Below, piece after piece: positions 1-7,100 of a stretch of DNA of 10,307 nt. The notes under the pieces are model-generated. The model ran no database searches. It saw only the letters and a program-made list of their open reading frames with translations, and was not told where the DNA came from. Numbering within the stretch: position 1 is the stretch's first letter; the number at the start of each line of letters is the position of its first letter. The position numbers and the translations under genes are program-made. Source of the DNA: Patulibacter sp050252545. Its GTDB lineage: Bacteria; Actinomycetota; Thermoleophilia; Solirubrobacterales; Solirubrobacteraceae. The stretch is taken from assembly GCA_050252545.1 (NCBI GenBank), contig JBFWKS010000143.1, forward strand, positions 1 through 10,307, given 5' to 3'.

Positions 1-102
1 GTGGACCACGCGCACGTCGCGCGCGCGGCTGTGGTCGTGCTCGACCTCAGCCGCCGCGCGGCGACCGACTGGGAGCGGCGGCGGCTCTTCGAGCGGATCT
101 GA
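1..102 (+). CDS. C-terminal fragment of an unidentified protein
   Basis: Frame 1 is open from the left edge and ends in TGA at 100-102, giving about 33 residues. They contain a short hydrophobic run (AAVVVLDL) followed by a charged arginine-rich tail ending LFERI. The stop lies just before a strong hairpin at 111-134 and faces the convergent synthetase remnant, which is what the end of a real gene would look like. The fragment is too short for me to assign a family. In DNA this GC-rich a short open frame can occur by chance, so only its position before the terminator and the codon composition support it. Confidence 0.4.
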   Translation: MDHAHVARAAVVVLDLSRRAATDWERRRLFERI

Positions 103-110
103 CCGCCCGA

Positions 111-134
111 TCGCGGGCGCTCAGGCGCCCGCGA
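111..134. terminator. Perfect 10-bp hairpin at the convergent gene ends
   Basis: TCGCGGGCGC (111-120) pairs exactly with GCGCCCGCGA (125-134) around a four-base loop TCAG. The loop includes the stop codon of the minus-strand synthetase remnant (121-123 read in reverse). It sits 8 nt past the stop of the plus-strand gene ending at 102, so it could end transcription from both sides. There is no T-tract on either strand, so it would have to act as a U-less terminator or 3'-end stabiliser. The pairing is seen directly; the function is inferred. Confidence 0.7.
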
Positions 135-1384
135 CGTCGCCGTCGTGGTCGGCCCAGAACGGCTCGCGGGCGACGCGGCGCAGAACCTTGCCGACGCCGG
201 ACTTCGGCAGCTCGTCGACGAACGTCACGCAGGTGACCTTCTTGACCGAGCCGAGCAGCTCGCGCGTGTGGGCGACGATCTCGTCCTCGGTCACCTCCGC
301 CCCGGGGACCTTCACGACGATCGCGCGCGGGGTCTCGCCCCAGCGCTCGTGCGGCACACCGACGACGCACACCTCGTGGACCGCGGCGTGCGACGCAACG
401 GCGTTCTCGAGCTCGGCGGGCCAGACGTTGTAGCCGCCGGAGATGATGAGGTCCTCCTTTCGATCGGCGAGGAAGAGGAATCCGTCCTCGTCGACGTGGC
501 CCATGTCGCGGGTGAGGATGCTGCCGTCGGGCAGGGTCCGGCCGGCGGTGGCCTCCGGGTCCTTCCAGATCCCCGACATCATGCCCTCGTGGCGGGCGGC
601 GACCTCACCGATGGTGCCGGGCGGCACCTCGTTGCCGTCCTCGTCGACGATCGTGAGCTTCGTCGACGGCGTCGGGCGGCCGACCGACCGCAGGCGGCCG
701 CGCTCCGTCTCTGTCCCCTCGCTCACGTGCTCGTGCGGGTAGAGCATCGTGATCGGCCAGATCTCGCTCTGCCTGCTCGATCAACCGGAGGAACCGCTCG
801 GGGTCGAACGCCGGCTCCACGATCACCCGACCGCCGGTCTTCAGCAGCTGCCACAGGAACAACACGGCGGCGTGGGTCAGCGGCGCGGCGGCGAGATAGG
901 CATCGCGCTCGTCGAGCATCGGCGAGCTCCAGCGGTACTCGTCGCAGGCGCCCATCCAGTGACGGTTGGTGTGGAAGATGCCCTTCGGCTTGCCGGTGGT
1001 GCCGGCCGAGAACCGGATGACGTGCAGGGCGTCGGGGCCGACGTGCACCTCCGGGTCGTCGGCGGAGGCTGCGGCGAGCGCCGCCTCGTAGGACTCGGTG
1101 CCCTCCGGCGGGGTGTCGGTGCCGTAGACCAGGACGTGCTCGAGCTGTGGCATCCGGTCGCGCAGGGCCAGCAGGTCCTCGGCCAGCGGAGCGTCGACGA
1201 TCAGCAGGCGGGCGTCGACCAGGTCGCAGAGGTACGCGTTGCTGTCGGCCGCGTTGTGGGCGTAGAGCGCGGCACGGACGAACCCGCCCAGCGCGATCCC
1301 GGTGATCTGCTCGACGGTCTCGGGACCGTTGGGGCCCAGCATCGCCACCCCGGCGCCAACGGGGTCGCGCGGCGCGGGATCGGG
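121..1384 (-). pseudogene. Broken AMP-binding acyl-CoA synthetase (N-terminal truncation plus internal frameshifting deletion)
   Basis: This is a remnant of an ANL-superfamily acyl-CoA synthetase, which activates carboxylic acids to acyl-adenylates and then CoA thioesters. The N-proximal part (about 1348 down to 773) carries the P-loop-like A3 motif SAGTTGKPKG (about 980-1010). The C-terminal part (771 to 121) lies in another frame and carries SVGRP, the hinge/A8 region RKEDLIISGGYNVWPAELE, and the A10 lysine motif PKSGVGKVLRR. At the junction RFLRLIEQ runs straight into QSEIWPITMLYP. QSE looks like the end of the YGQ(T/S)E motif, so roughly 60-65 codons that normally separate these points are missing, and the frame shifts. 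Upstream, the frame hits TGA at 1385-1387 just before GAGVAMLGPNG, so about 50 N-terminal residues are absent in all frames. The C-terminus is complete. Alternatives are a recent pseudogene or an assembly error. No functional enzyme can be made as written. Confidence 0.88.
763..781 (-). other. Deletion/frameshift junction inside the synthetase remnant
   Basis: On the minus strand the upstream frame reads RLIEQ, with the glutamine codon at 773-775. The downstream frame reads QSEIW, with its glutamine codon at 769-771. The two frames overlap only around 771-775, and the downstream frame meets a stop at 781-783, so the join can be placed to within a few bases. Family knowledge says these two motifs are normally about 60-70 residues apart. 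Confidence 0.75.
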
Positions 1385-1478
1385 TCAGCCGAACGCTGGG
1401 CCTGTCGCGGGTGGCCGGACGCCGCCCCCGGGCGATAGCGGGTCGGCTGACCGTCGTGGGGCAACGGTCAGCCGACCC
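1383..1478. repeat. Three copies of GGTCAGCCGA, two of them forming a hairpin
   Basis: The 10-mer GGTCAGCCGA occurs at 1383-1392 and 1466-1475, and in inverted orientation at 1443-1452. The first copy lies exactly where the synthetase remnant loses its reading frame; its internal TCA supplies the in-frame stop (1385-1387 on the minus strand). The other two form the arms of the large stem-loop at 1440-1478. The surrounding 1385-1499 stretch shows no coding potential on either strand. It could be a REP-like intergenic element or a duplicated terminator arm. Confidence 0.55.
1440..1478 (-). terminator. Perfect 15-bp stem-loop downstream of the GST-like gene
   Basis: GGGTCGGCTGACCGT (1440-1454) is the exact reverse complement of ACGGTCAGCCGACCC (1464-1478), with a 9-nt loop CGTGGGGCA. 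It begins 21 nt past the stop of the minus-strand GST-like gene, the usual place for a rho-independent terminator. No T-run follows on the minus strand, so it is a U-less terminator candidate. Its length and perfection make chance unlikely even at this GC content. A REP-like repeat is the alternative. Confidence 0.72.
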
Positions 1479-1499
1479 ACTACGGGCGCGACCGGCCAC

Positions 1500-2261
1500 T
1501 CAGCGGGGTGCCGGCGCCTCCGGCACCCATCCCTCCGGGTACGCCCCGGCGGGAACGGACGACTCACCGATCGGGAACCAGCGTTGCGCCGACTCCCATG
1601 CCCGGGTGGCGCGGAGCAGCGGGCGTAGGTCCTCCGCCATCGCCAGCACGCGGATCGTCGCCCCGACGTGCAGGTCCAGCGCGGTGGGCGCCTCGCCGCC
1701 CATCAGCCCGTCCGCGACGAATCCGTCGATCTGCTCGAACAGGGCGGGCAGGCCGGCGAGGTCGGACTGCAGCCGCTCCGCCGTGATCCCGTGGTACTTC
1801 CAACCGCCGCGGATCGCCCGGATCGCGAAGTCCGTCCCCGCCCCATCGAGCGGCGGCTGGCCGAGCAGCGCCCCGAACCGCTCGGGCCGGAAGTGCAGCG
1901 CCGCCCACGGCAGCCGCCGCCCCAGGTCCTGCAGCTCGCCGTCGGCCCACTCCTCGGCGTCCTTCAGCGCGGTGCCCAGTGCCGCCGGGTACAGCGGGGC
2001 GACGTCGGGGCGCAACTCCTCCAGCCGCCGCAGGATCGCGACCGTGCCGTGGACGGGCTCGTCGTCGATCACGACACCGGGCACGGTGGTCGCGCCCGCC
2101 CCGTAGATCGCCTCGGCTTCCCCGTTGTGGCGGCCGAACGTCAGGTCGACTCGCTCGTACTCCAGGCCCTTGAGGGTCAGCGCGCGGCGAACGGTCGCGC
2201 ACGGATGCGACGGCGGCAGCTGGTGGAGGACGACCTTCGGCGAGCTCGCGGCGGCGGTCAT
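1500..2261 (-). CDS. Glutathione S-transferase / glutaredoxin-fold protein
   Basis: A 253-residue soluble protein with a thioredoxin-like N-terminal domain (about residues 9-85) and a helical C-terminal domain (about 95-235), the layout of GST-family proteins. The N-terminal strand-helix (VVLHQLPPSHPCATVRRAL) places S18-H-P-C21 where glutaredoxins have CxxC and bacterial GSTs a catalytic Ser or Cys. TTVPGVVID gives the cis-proline (P61). The usual Glu-Ser glutathione-contacting pair after the cis-Pro strand is replaced by HGT, so glutathione may not be the thiol used. The start ATG at 2261 is supported by a TAGGGT -10 element 6 nt upstream, implying a leaderless transcript. The gene is followed by a 15-bp hairpin. 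Substrate and partner are unknown; a detoxification or thiol-transfer role is inferred from the fold. Confidence 0.85.
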   Translation of the reverse strand: MTAAASSPKVVLHQLPPSHPCATVRRALTLKGLEYERVDLTFGRHNGEAEAIYGAGATTVPGVVIDDEPVHGTVAILRRLEELRPDVAPLYPAALGTALKDAEEWADGELQDLGRRLPWAALHFRPERFGALLGQPPLDGAGTDFAIRAIRGGWKYHGITAERLQSDLAGLPALFEQIDGFVADGLMGGEAPTALDLHVGATIRVLAMAEDLRPLLRATRAWESAQRWFPIGESSVPAGAYPEGWVPEAPAPR

Positions 2262-2296
2262 GGCCGGACCCTACGCGACCGGTACCGCCGCGTCAG
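2262..2296 (-). promoter_or_regulatory. Leaderless-type promoter of the GST-like gene
   Basis: On the minus strand CTGACG (2291-2296) is followed by exactly 17 nt and TAGGGT (2268-2273), then 6 nt (2262-2267) before the ATG at 2261. This matches a sigma-70/SigA-type -35 and -10 whose predicted start falls on the A of the ATG. There is no Shine-Dalgarno sequence, as expected for a leaderless mRNA. Confidence 0.6.
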
Positions 2297-2300
2297 CCCC

Positions 2301-2344
2301 CGGCCCCGCCGCTCCGTCGCGCCCCGCCCCACCCCTCGGGGCCG
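2301..2344 (-). terminator. Possible stem-loop between the methyltransferase and GST-like genes
   Basis: CGGCCCCG (2301-2308) is the reverse complement of CGGGGCCG (2337-2344) with a 28-nt loop. It lies between the methyltransferase stop (2416) and the GST promoter (2268-2296), where a terminator would fit. A second small stem, CCTCG (2398-2402) with CGAGG (2411-2415), abuts the methyltransferase stop codon. The region is very C-rich, so both could be chance. Nothing else is visible in 2262-2415. Confidence 0.3.
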
Positions 2345-2415
2345 CCCGCCACGGGACGGTTGGGTGATCGCAGTGGCCTCTCCCACCTCCGGGACCGCCT
2401 CGGGTCGTGACGAGG

Positions 2416-3141
2416 TCAGCGGCGCGCCACGATCACGTGGTAGTGGATCGGCTCGCCCGACATCCGCAGCCGGTGGCGGAACCGTTCGACGTGGACGACC
2501 TCGGTGCCGTGCTCGCCGGCCCGCAGCTGCGCGACGTAGGCGCCGAGGTCGTCGCCGTCGGGGTCGAGCACGTCGTCGGTGACGGTGAGCGCCATCCACG
2601 ATCCGGTGGGGAACGCGCGCCAGGCAGCGTCGAACCCGGCGGCGGTCACGTGGCCCAGGCCCAACGCGCCGGCGCCGACCAGGCAGTTCAGGCCGTGGCG
2701 CTCCACGAGCTCGGGCACGGAGATGTCGGCCAGGTCGCCGACGACGTACTCGGCGTACTGCCCCGGCCGGTCACGCTCGGCCGCCTCGCGCGATCCGGCG
2801 GCGGCGTCCACGCCGACCAGCGGGCCGGTGACGCCGCGCGCCCGGAGCTCCTCGCCGACGACCCCGTTACCGGCACCGAAGTCCAGGGCCCGGATCGCGG
2901 AGGCTTCACCGCCCGCCGCGCCGACCGCGTCGAGGAGCGCCGTGGCGAGCGTCGCCGGGGACCGACAGTCGAGCTCGCGCTGGACGACCTCCTCGTACAG
3001 GCCGGGGACGGCGTACACACGGTCGTACTCGTGCAGGCGCATCTCCTCGCGCCGTCCGTCGGCGAAGGCCACGGTCAGCCGTTCGTCGCCCTGGGCCAGT
3101 CCGGGGTCCCGGTCGAGCGTCACGGAGTAGTCGTGATCCAT
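2416..3141 (-). CDS. Class I SAM-dependent methyltransferase
   Basis: A 241-residue Rossmann-fold methyltransferase. Motif I is ALDFGAGNG (D87-G93), the glycine-rich SAM loop. The acidic residue ending strand 2 is D112 in LVGVDAAAG. YVVGDLADI supplies the acidic adenine-contact strand, and CLVGAGALGLGHV is the motif IV/strand 4 region. The N-terminal about 60 residues (MDHDYSVTL...) resemble the cap helix region of small-molecule methyltransferases of the TPR/UbiE-like class; the substrate cannot be told. The ATG at 3141 is chosen because homology-like sequence starts there and GGGG lies just upstream. The frame stays open to 3348 only through low-complexity sequence that overlaps the preceding gene. 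It lies 28 nt downstream of the HEAGH membrane protein gene on the same strand, so co-transcription is likely. Confidence 0.87.
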   Translation of the reverse strand: MDHDYSVTLDRDPGLAQGDERLTVAFADGRREEMRLHEYDRVYAVPGLYEEVVQRELDCRSPATLATALLDAVGAAGGEASAIRALDFGAGNGVVGEELRARGVTGPLVGVDAAAGSREAAERDRPGQYAEYVVGDLADISVPELVERHGLNCLVGAGALGLGHVTAAGFDAAWRAFPTGSWMALTVTDDVLDPDGDDLGAYVAQLRAGEHGTEVVHVERFRHRLRMSGEPIHYHVIVARR

Positions 3142-3169
3142 CACCCCAACATCGCAGACCGCACGGCGC

Positions 3170-3931
3170 TCAGCGCCCGTACGGTCCGCGGACCACGCGG
3201 CCGTCGCGGGCCGGTTCGACCACCTCGCCCCCGCCGGCCACTCGCTCCCCGAAGGGCTTGTTCGGATGACTCGCACCGTCCGCTGTAGGCGAGCGCAGCG
3301 CCACGGCGGCATCCGCCAACCGCCGGGCCCGCGCGGCTTCCGCAGCACGCCGTTCCACGCCCCAATGCCACGCTCCCAGGGCGCATGCCGCCAGGGCCGC
3401 GACGAAGGCCGCGACGCCCGCGATCCGCAGCGCCAGGGCGATCGGATCCTCGATCCCCGGCGCGTCCCAGATCTCGTAGACGAGCTGCCCCCAGTCGTGG
3501 TGGTCGCTGCCTCCGGTGATCAGTGGCAGATCGCGGTCGCGGGCGTCGGCGGCGTAGACCGCCGACGAGTAGCACGACGCCGACAGCAGCATCAGGCAGG
3601 TCACGAGTGCACCCGTGCGCCGCTGCACCACCGCCAGCCCGACCATCAGCGCCGGGACGAAGAGCTGCAGCAGCGTGCCGCCCAGCAGGATCAGCGCGTC
3701 CCAGCCGGTCGGCATGAGGATCAGGTGCCCGGCCTCGTGGAAGAGCAGGTTGACGGCGTGCGCGATCCGGGCCACGCACCCGACGGGGCCCTCCCCGTAG
3801 TCGACGCCCGGATCGTCGATCCACAGGTGGTGCGCCAGCAGGATCGCCACGAACGCCGACCCGAGCGCGACCGCCGGGTGCAGTCCGCGCGGAGCGAGCG
3901 GGCGCGGGAGCGTCGTCGAGCGGGCGGCCAC
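3170..3931 (-). CDS. Multi-pass membrane protein with HEAGH zinc-protease-like motif
   Basis: A protein of about 253 residues with roughly four hydrophobic segments: about 19-38, 53-73 containing the motif, 79-125 (one or two spans), and 160-185. The second holds LLFHEAGHLI (H65-E66-x-x-H69), the HExxH zinc site of intramembrane or membrane-embedded metalloproteases such as M50. A later conserved-looking LPLITGGSDHHDW (144-147) could supply the third metal ligand. The C-terminal about 60 residues are charged and probably cytoplasmic. I recall proteobacterial membrane proteins of unknown function with the same HEAGH plus LGG..HDW pattern, but cannot cite a family. The GTG at 3931 precedes the first membrane helix by 16 residues. 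The frame stays open upstream to an ATG at 4105, but that extension is arginine-rich and would overlap the metH start. A well-placed GGGGGAGAG/GTG at 3963 is in another frame. Start uncertain; probably in an operon with the methyltransferase. Confidence 0.75.
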   Translation of the reverse strand: MAARSTTLPRPLAPRGLHPAVALGSAFVAILLAHHLWIDDPGVDYGEGPVGCVARIAHAVNLLFHEAGHLILMPTGWDALILLGGTLLQLFVPALMVGLAVVQRRTGALVTCLMLLSASCYSSAVYAADARDRDLPLITGGSDHHDWGQLVYEIWDAPGIEDPIALALRIAGVAAFVAALAACALGAWHWGVERRAAEAARARRLADAAVALRSPTADGASHPNKPFGERVAGGGEVVEPARDGRVVRGPYGR

Positions 3932-3966
3932 ACCATCCCGTCGGTGCCGCCCACGCCGGCCACGAG

Positions 3967-3984
3967 CCGCTCTCCCCCGAGCGG
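3967..3984 (-). promoter_or_regulatory. Small hairpin presenting a Shine-Dalgarno-like loop upstream of the membrane protein gene
   Basis: CCGCTC (3967-3972) and GAGCGG (3979-3984) are perfect inverted repeats. On the minus strand the loop reads GGGGGA, continuing into GAG, so a strong ribosome-binding-like sequence sits in the loop and 3' arm. The nearest start 3' of it is GTG at 3961-3963, which is out of frame with the membrane protein. It may be a real translation signal or a chance feature. Confidence 0.3.
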
Positions 3985-4050
3985 ACGGCCGTACGACCTC
4001 GACGCCCGAAGGCGGAGGCGCCGACCGGGATCCCGGGCCCCACCGGGCCC

Positions 4051-4076
4051 AACCTTGACAAAGCTGTGGCAAGGTT
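4051..4076 (+). promoter_or_regulatory. 26-nt imperfect palindrome upstream of metH (candidate operator)
   Basis: AACCTTG (4051-4057) is the exact reverse complement of CAAGGTT (4070-4076). Inside, the palindrome continues imperfectly around a central GC, so 11 of 13 base pairs match overall. It ends 27 nt before the metH ATG and contains TTGACA (4055-4060). Its symmetry and position suggest a binding site for a dimeric repressor. It is not a B12 or SAM riboswitch: the 172-nt gap shows none of their hallmarks that I recognise. Confidence 0.5.
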
Positions 4077-4090
4077 CCGCCGATCGTTGC

Positions 4091-4103
4091 TAGCCTTGCT
4101 CGC
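4091..4103 (+). promoter_or_regulatory. -10-like element abutting the metH start
   Basis: TAGCCT (4091-4096) is followed by 7 nt and then the ATG at 4104. This places the predicted transcription start at or one base before the start codon. No Shine-Dalgarno sequence precedes the ATG. TTGACA at 4055-4060 is 30 nt from this element, too far to be its -35, so the -35 is weak or absent. Confidence 0.5.
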
Positions 4104-7100
4104 ATGGCCGAGCGCGATTACCTGGCAGCCGTCCGCGATCACGTCGTGGTGTTCGACGGGTCGATGGGAGCCCTGCTCGAGGACAAGAACCTCTCGCTCG
4201 AGGACGACTACCAGCTTCCCGGGCGCGCGCACGAGGTCCTGGTCCTCAACCGGCCGGACGTCATCGAGGAGCTCCACAACACGATGCTGGACGCCGGCGC
4301 CACGGTGCTGGAGACCGACTCGTTCCAGGCCTCGCGGCTCAAGCTCGACGAATGGGGCCTGGCCGACCACACGCTGGAGATCAACCAGCGCGCCGCCGAG
4401 ATCGCCCGCAAGGCCGCCGGTCCCGATCGCTTCGTCGCCGGCTCGATCGGCCCGACGGGCTTCCTGCCCTCCTCCGACGATCCGACGCTCGGCAACATCC
4501 TCTTCGGCGACCTCGTCACCGTCTTCGAGGAGCAGGCACGCGGCCTGATCCAGGGTGGCTCCGACCTGCTGATCATCGAGACCGCGCAGGACATCCTCGA
4601 GGTGAAGGCGGCGATCTTCGGCGCCCGCGAGGCGTTCAAGGCCACCGGCCGCCGGGTCCCCCTGCAGATCTCCGTCTCGCTGCTGCCCAACGGCGGCAAG
4701 ATGCTCCTGGGCACCGACATCGCCGCGGTCGTCACGACGCTCGAGGCCCTGAAGGCCGACGTCATCGGGCTGAACTGCTCGACCGGCCCCGAGGACATGC
4801 GCGACGCGATCCGCTACCTCGGCGCCAACGCCTCGGTCCCGGTCCACTGCATCCCCAACGCGGGCATCCCCCAGCAGGGCATCAACGGCGAGACGGTCTT
4901 CCCGGAGCAGCCCCAGCCGCTGGCCGACGCGCTCGGCACGTTCGTCGACGACTACGGCGTCTCCATCGTCGGCGGCTGCTGCGGGACCACCCCCGAGCAC
5001 ATCTCCGCCATCGCCGAGCGCGTCGCCGCGAGCAAGCCCACCGCCCCGGCCGGGGGCGCCGCCAAGCGCGGGATCCGGGTCTCGTCGATGATCGCCGCCG
5101 CCGACCTCGTGCAGGAGCCGCGTCCGACGATCGTCGGCGAGCGCGTCAACTCGCAGGGCTCGCGCAAGGCCAAGGAGCTGCTGCTCGCCGACGACTACGA
5201 CGCGCTCGCCACGATCGCCGAGGGCCAGGTCGAGGGCGGCGCCCACGTGCTGGACGTCTGCGTGGCGCTCACCGAGCGCAGCGACGAGGCCGAGCAGATG
5301 CGGCAGGTCGTCAAGAAGATCAGCCTCAGCCAGCCGGCGCCGATCCAGGTCGACTCGACCGAGCCCGACGTCATCAAGCTCGCCCTGGAGCAGATCCCCG
5401 GCCGCGCGATCGTCAACTCGGTCAACCTCGAGGCCGGCCGCGACAAGATGGACGTCGTCGTCCCGCTGGCGCTGCAACACGGGGCCGCCGTGATCGCGCT
5501 GACGATCGACGAGGTCGGCATGGGCAAGACCGTCGAGCGCAAGCTCGAGATCGCCGAGCGGATCGCGAAGATCGCCTGCGACGAGCACGGCCTGGACCCG
5601 GAGGCGCTGATCTTCGACCTCCTGACCTTCACGCTCACCACCGGTGACGAGGAGTGGCGCGACTCGGCCGTGCAGACGATCGAGGCGATCCGCACGATCC
5701 GTGACCGGCTGCCCGGCGTCAAGACGTCGCTCGGCGTGTCCAACGTGTCCTTCGGCGTCGGCCCGGCCGCTCGCGCGGTCCTGAACTCCGTCTTCCTCTT
5801 CCACTGCGTCGAGGCCGGACTGGACCTGGCGATGGTCAACCCCGTCCACATCATCCCGATGGGCGAGATCGACCCGACCGAGCGCAAGCTCGCCGAGGAT
5901 CTCGTCTGGAACCGCAGCGAAGAGGCGCTGGAGCACTTCATCCAGCACTTCGAGTCCAAGGGTCCCGCCGACGCGGAGGCGGAGAAGGCCGACCCGACGG
6001 CCGAGATGGAGCCGGAGGAGGCGCTGCACTTCCGGATCCTCAAGCGCAAGAAGGACGGCGTCGAGGCCGACATCGACCGCTGCGTCGAGAAGATCGGGGC
6101 GGTCCCGACGCTCAACGACGTGCTGCTGCCGGCGATGAAGGAGGTCGGCGACAAGTTCGGCGCCGGCGAGCTGATCCTGCCGTTCGTGCTGCAGTCGGCG
6201 GAGGTCATGAAGAAGGCCGTCGCGCAGCTGGAGAACTACCTCGAGCGGACCGCCGACTACACGAAGGGCACCGTCGTCCTGGCCACGGTCTTCGGCGACG
6301 TGCACGACATCGGCAAGTCGCTCGTCAACACGATCCTGAGCAACAACGGCTACACGGTGGTGGACCTCGGCAAGCAGGTCCCGGTCGGCACGATCCTCGA
6401 CGCCGCCAAGGAGCACGACGCCACGGCGATCGGCCTCTCGGCGCTGCTCGTGTCGACCTCCAAGCAGATGCCGCTGGCGGTCCAGGAGCTCCAGAAGGCC
6501 GGCATGAAGTACCCCGTCCTGATCGGCGGCGCGGCGATCAACCGCAACTTCTCCTACCGGGCGCTGCACCCCAACGGCCTCGACGACGACGAGATCTACG
6601 AGCCCGGCGTCTTCTACTGCAAGGACGCCTTCGAGGGCCTCGGCGTCATGGACCGCATGGTCGACCAGGGCGAGCAGGCCGAGATGGTCGAGGAGATCCG
6701 TGCGGCGTCGATCAAGCTCCGCGAGCAGGCGAAGGAGGAGGAGAACCTCCCGCCGCTGACCGACGATTCGGTCCGCTCGCCGGTGGACCCGGCCGCGCCG
6801 GTGCCCGAGCCGCCGTTCTGGGGGGTGCAGGAGATCCCCGTCGACATGGACGAGCTCTACACCCACCTCGACACCCACGTGCTGTTCAAGCTCCACTGGG
6901 GCGGCAAGGGCATCAAGGGCGAGGCGTGGAAGGCCCTGATCGAGGGCGACGGCGAGGAGGAGGGCTTCCGCCCCAAGCTCGAGCGGATGTGGGCCGAGCA
7001 GACCTACCTGCACCCGCGGGCGCTCCTGGGCTTCTTCCCCTGCTACGCCGACGGCAACGACATCGTGGTGCTCGATCCGGAGGACCGCAAGACGGAGATC

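Noticed and set aside
121..1348. Two separate intact genes encoding the halves of the synthetase
   Set aside because: The C-terminal frame has no plausible start signal, and the middle of the AMP-binding domain is missing from both, so a split enzyme would lack essential structure.
3932..4103. A cobalamin or SAM riboswitch upstream of metH
   Set aside because: The gap is 172 nt and shows no B12-box-like or SAM-box core that I can recognise. The -10 element next to the ATG also leaves no leader to hold one.
3932..4105. N-terminal extension of the HEAGH membrane protein to the ATG at 4105, overlapping the metH start in a shared CATG
   Set aside because: The extension is arginine- and glycine-rich low-complexity sequence, and it would cover the palindrome and -10-like element of metH.
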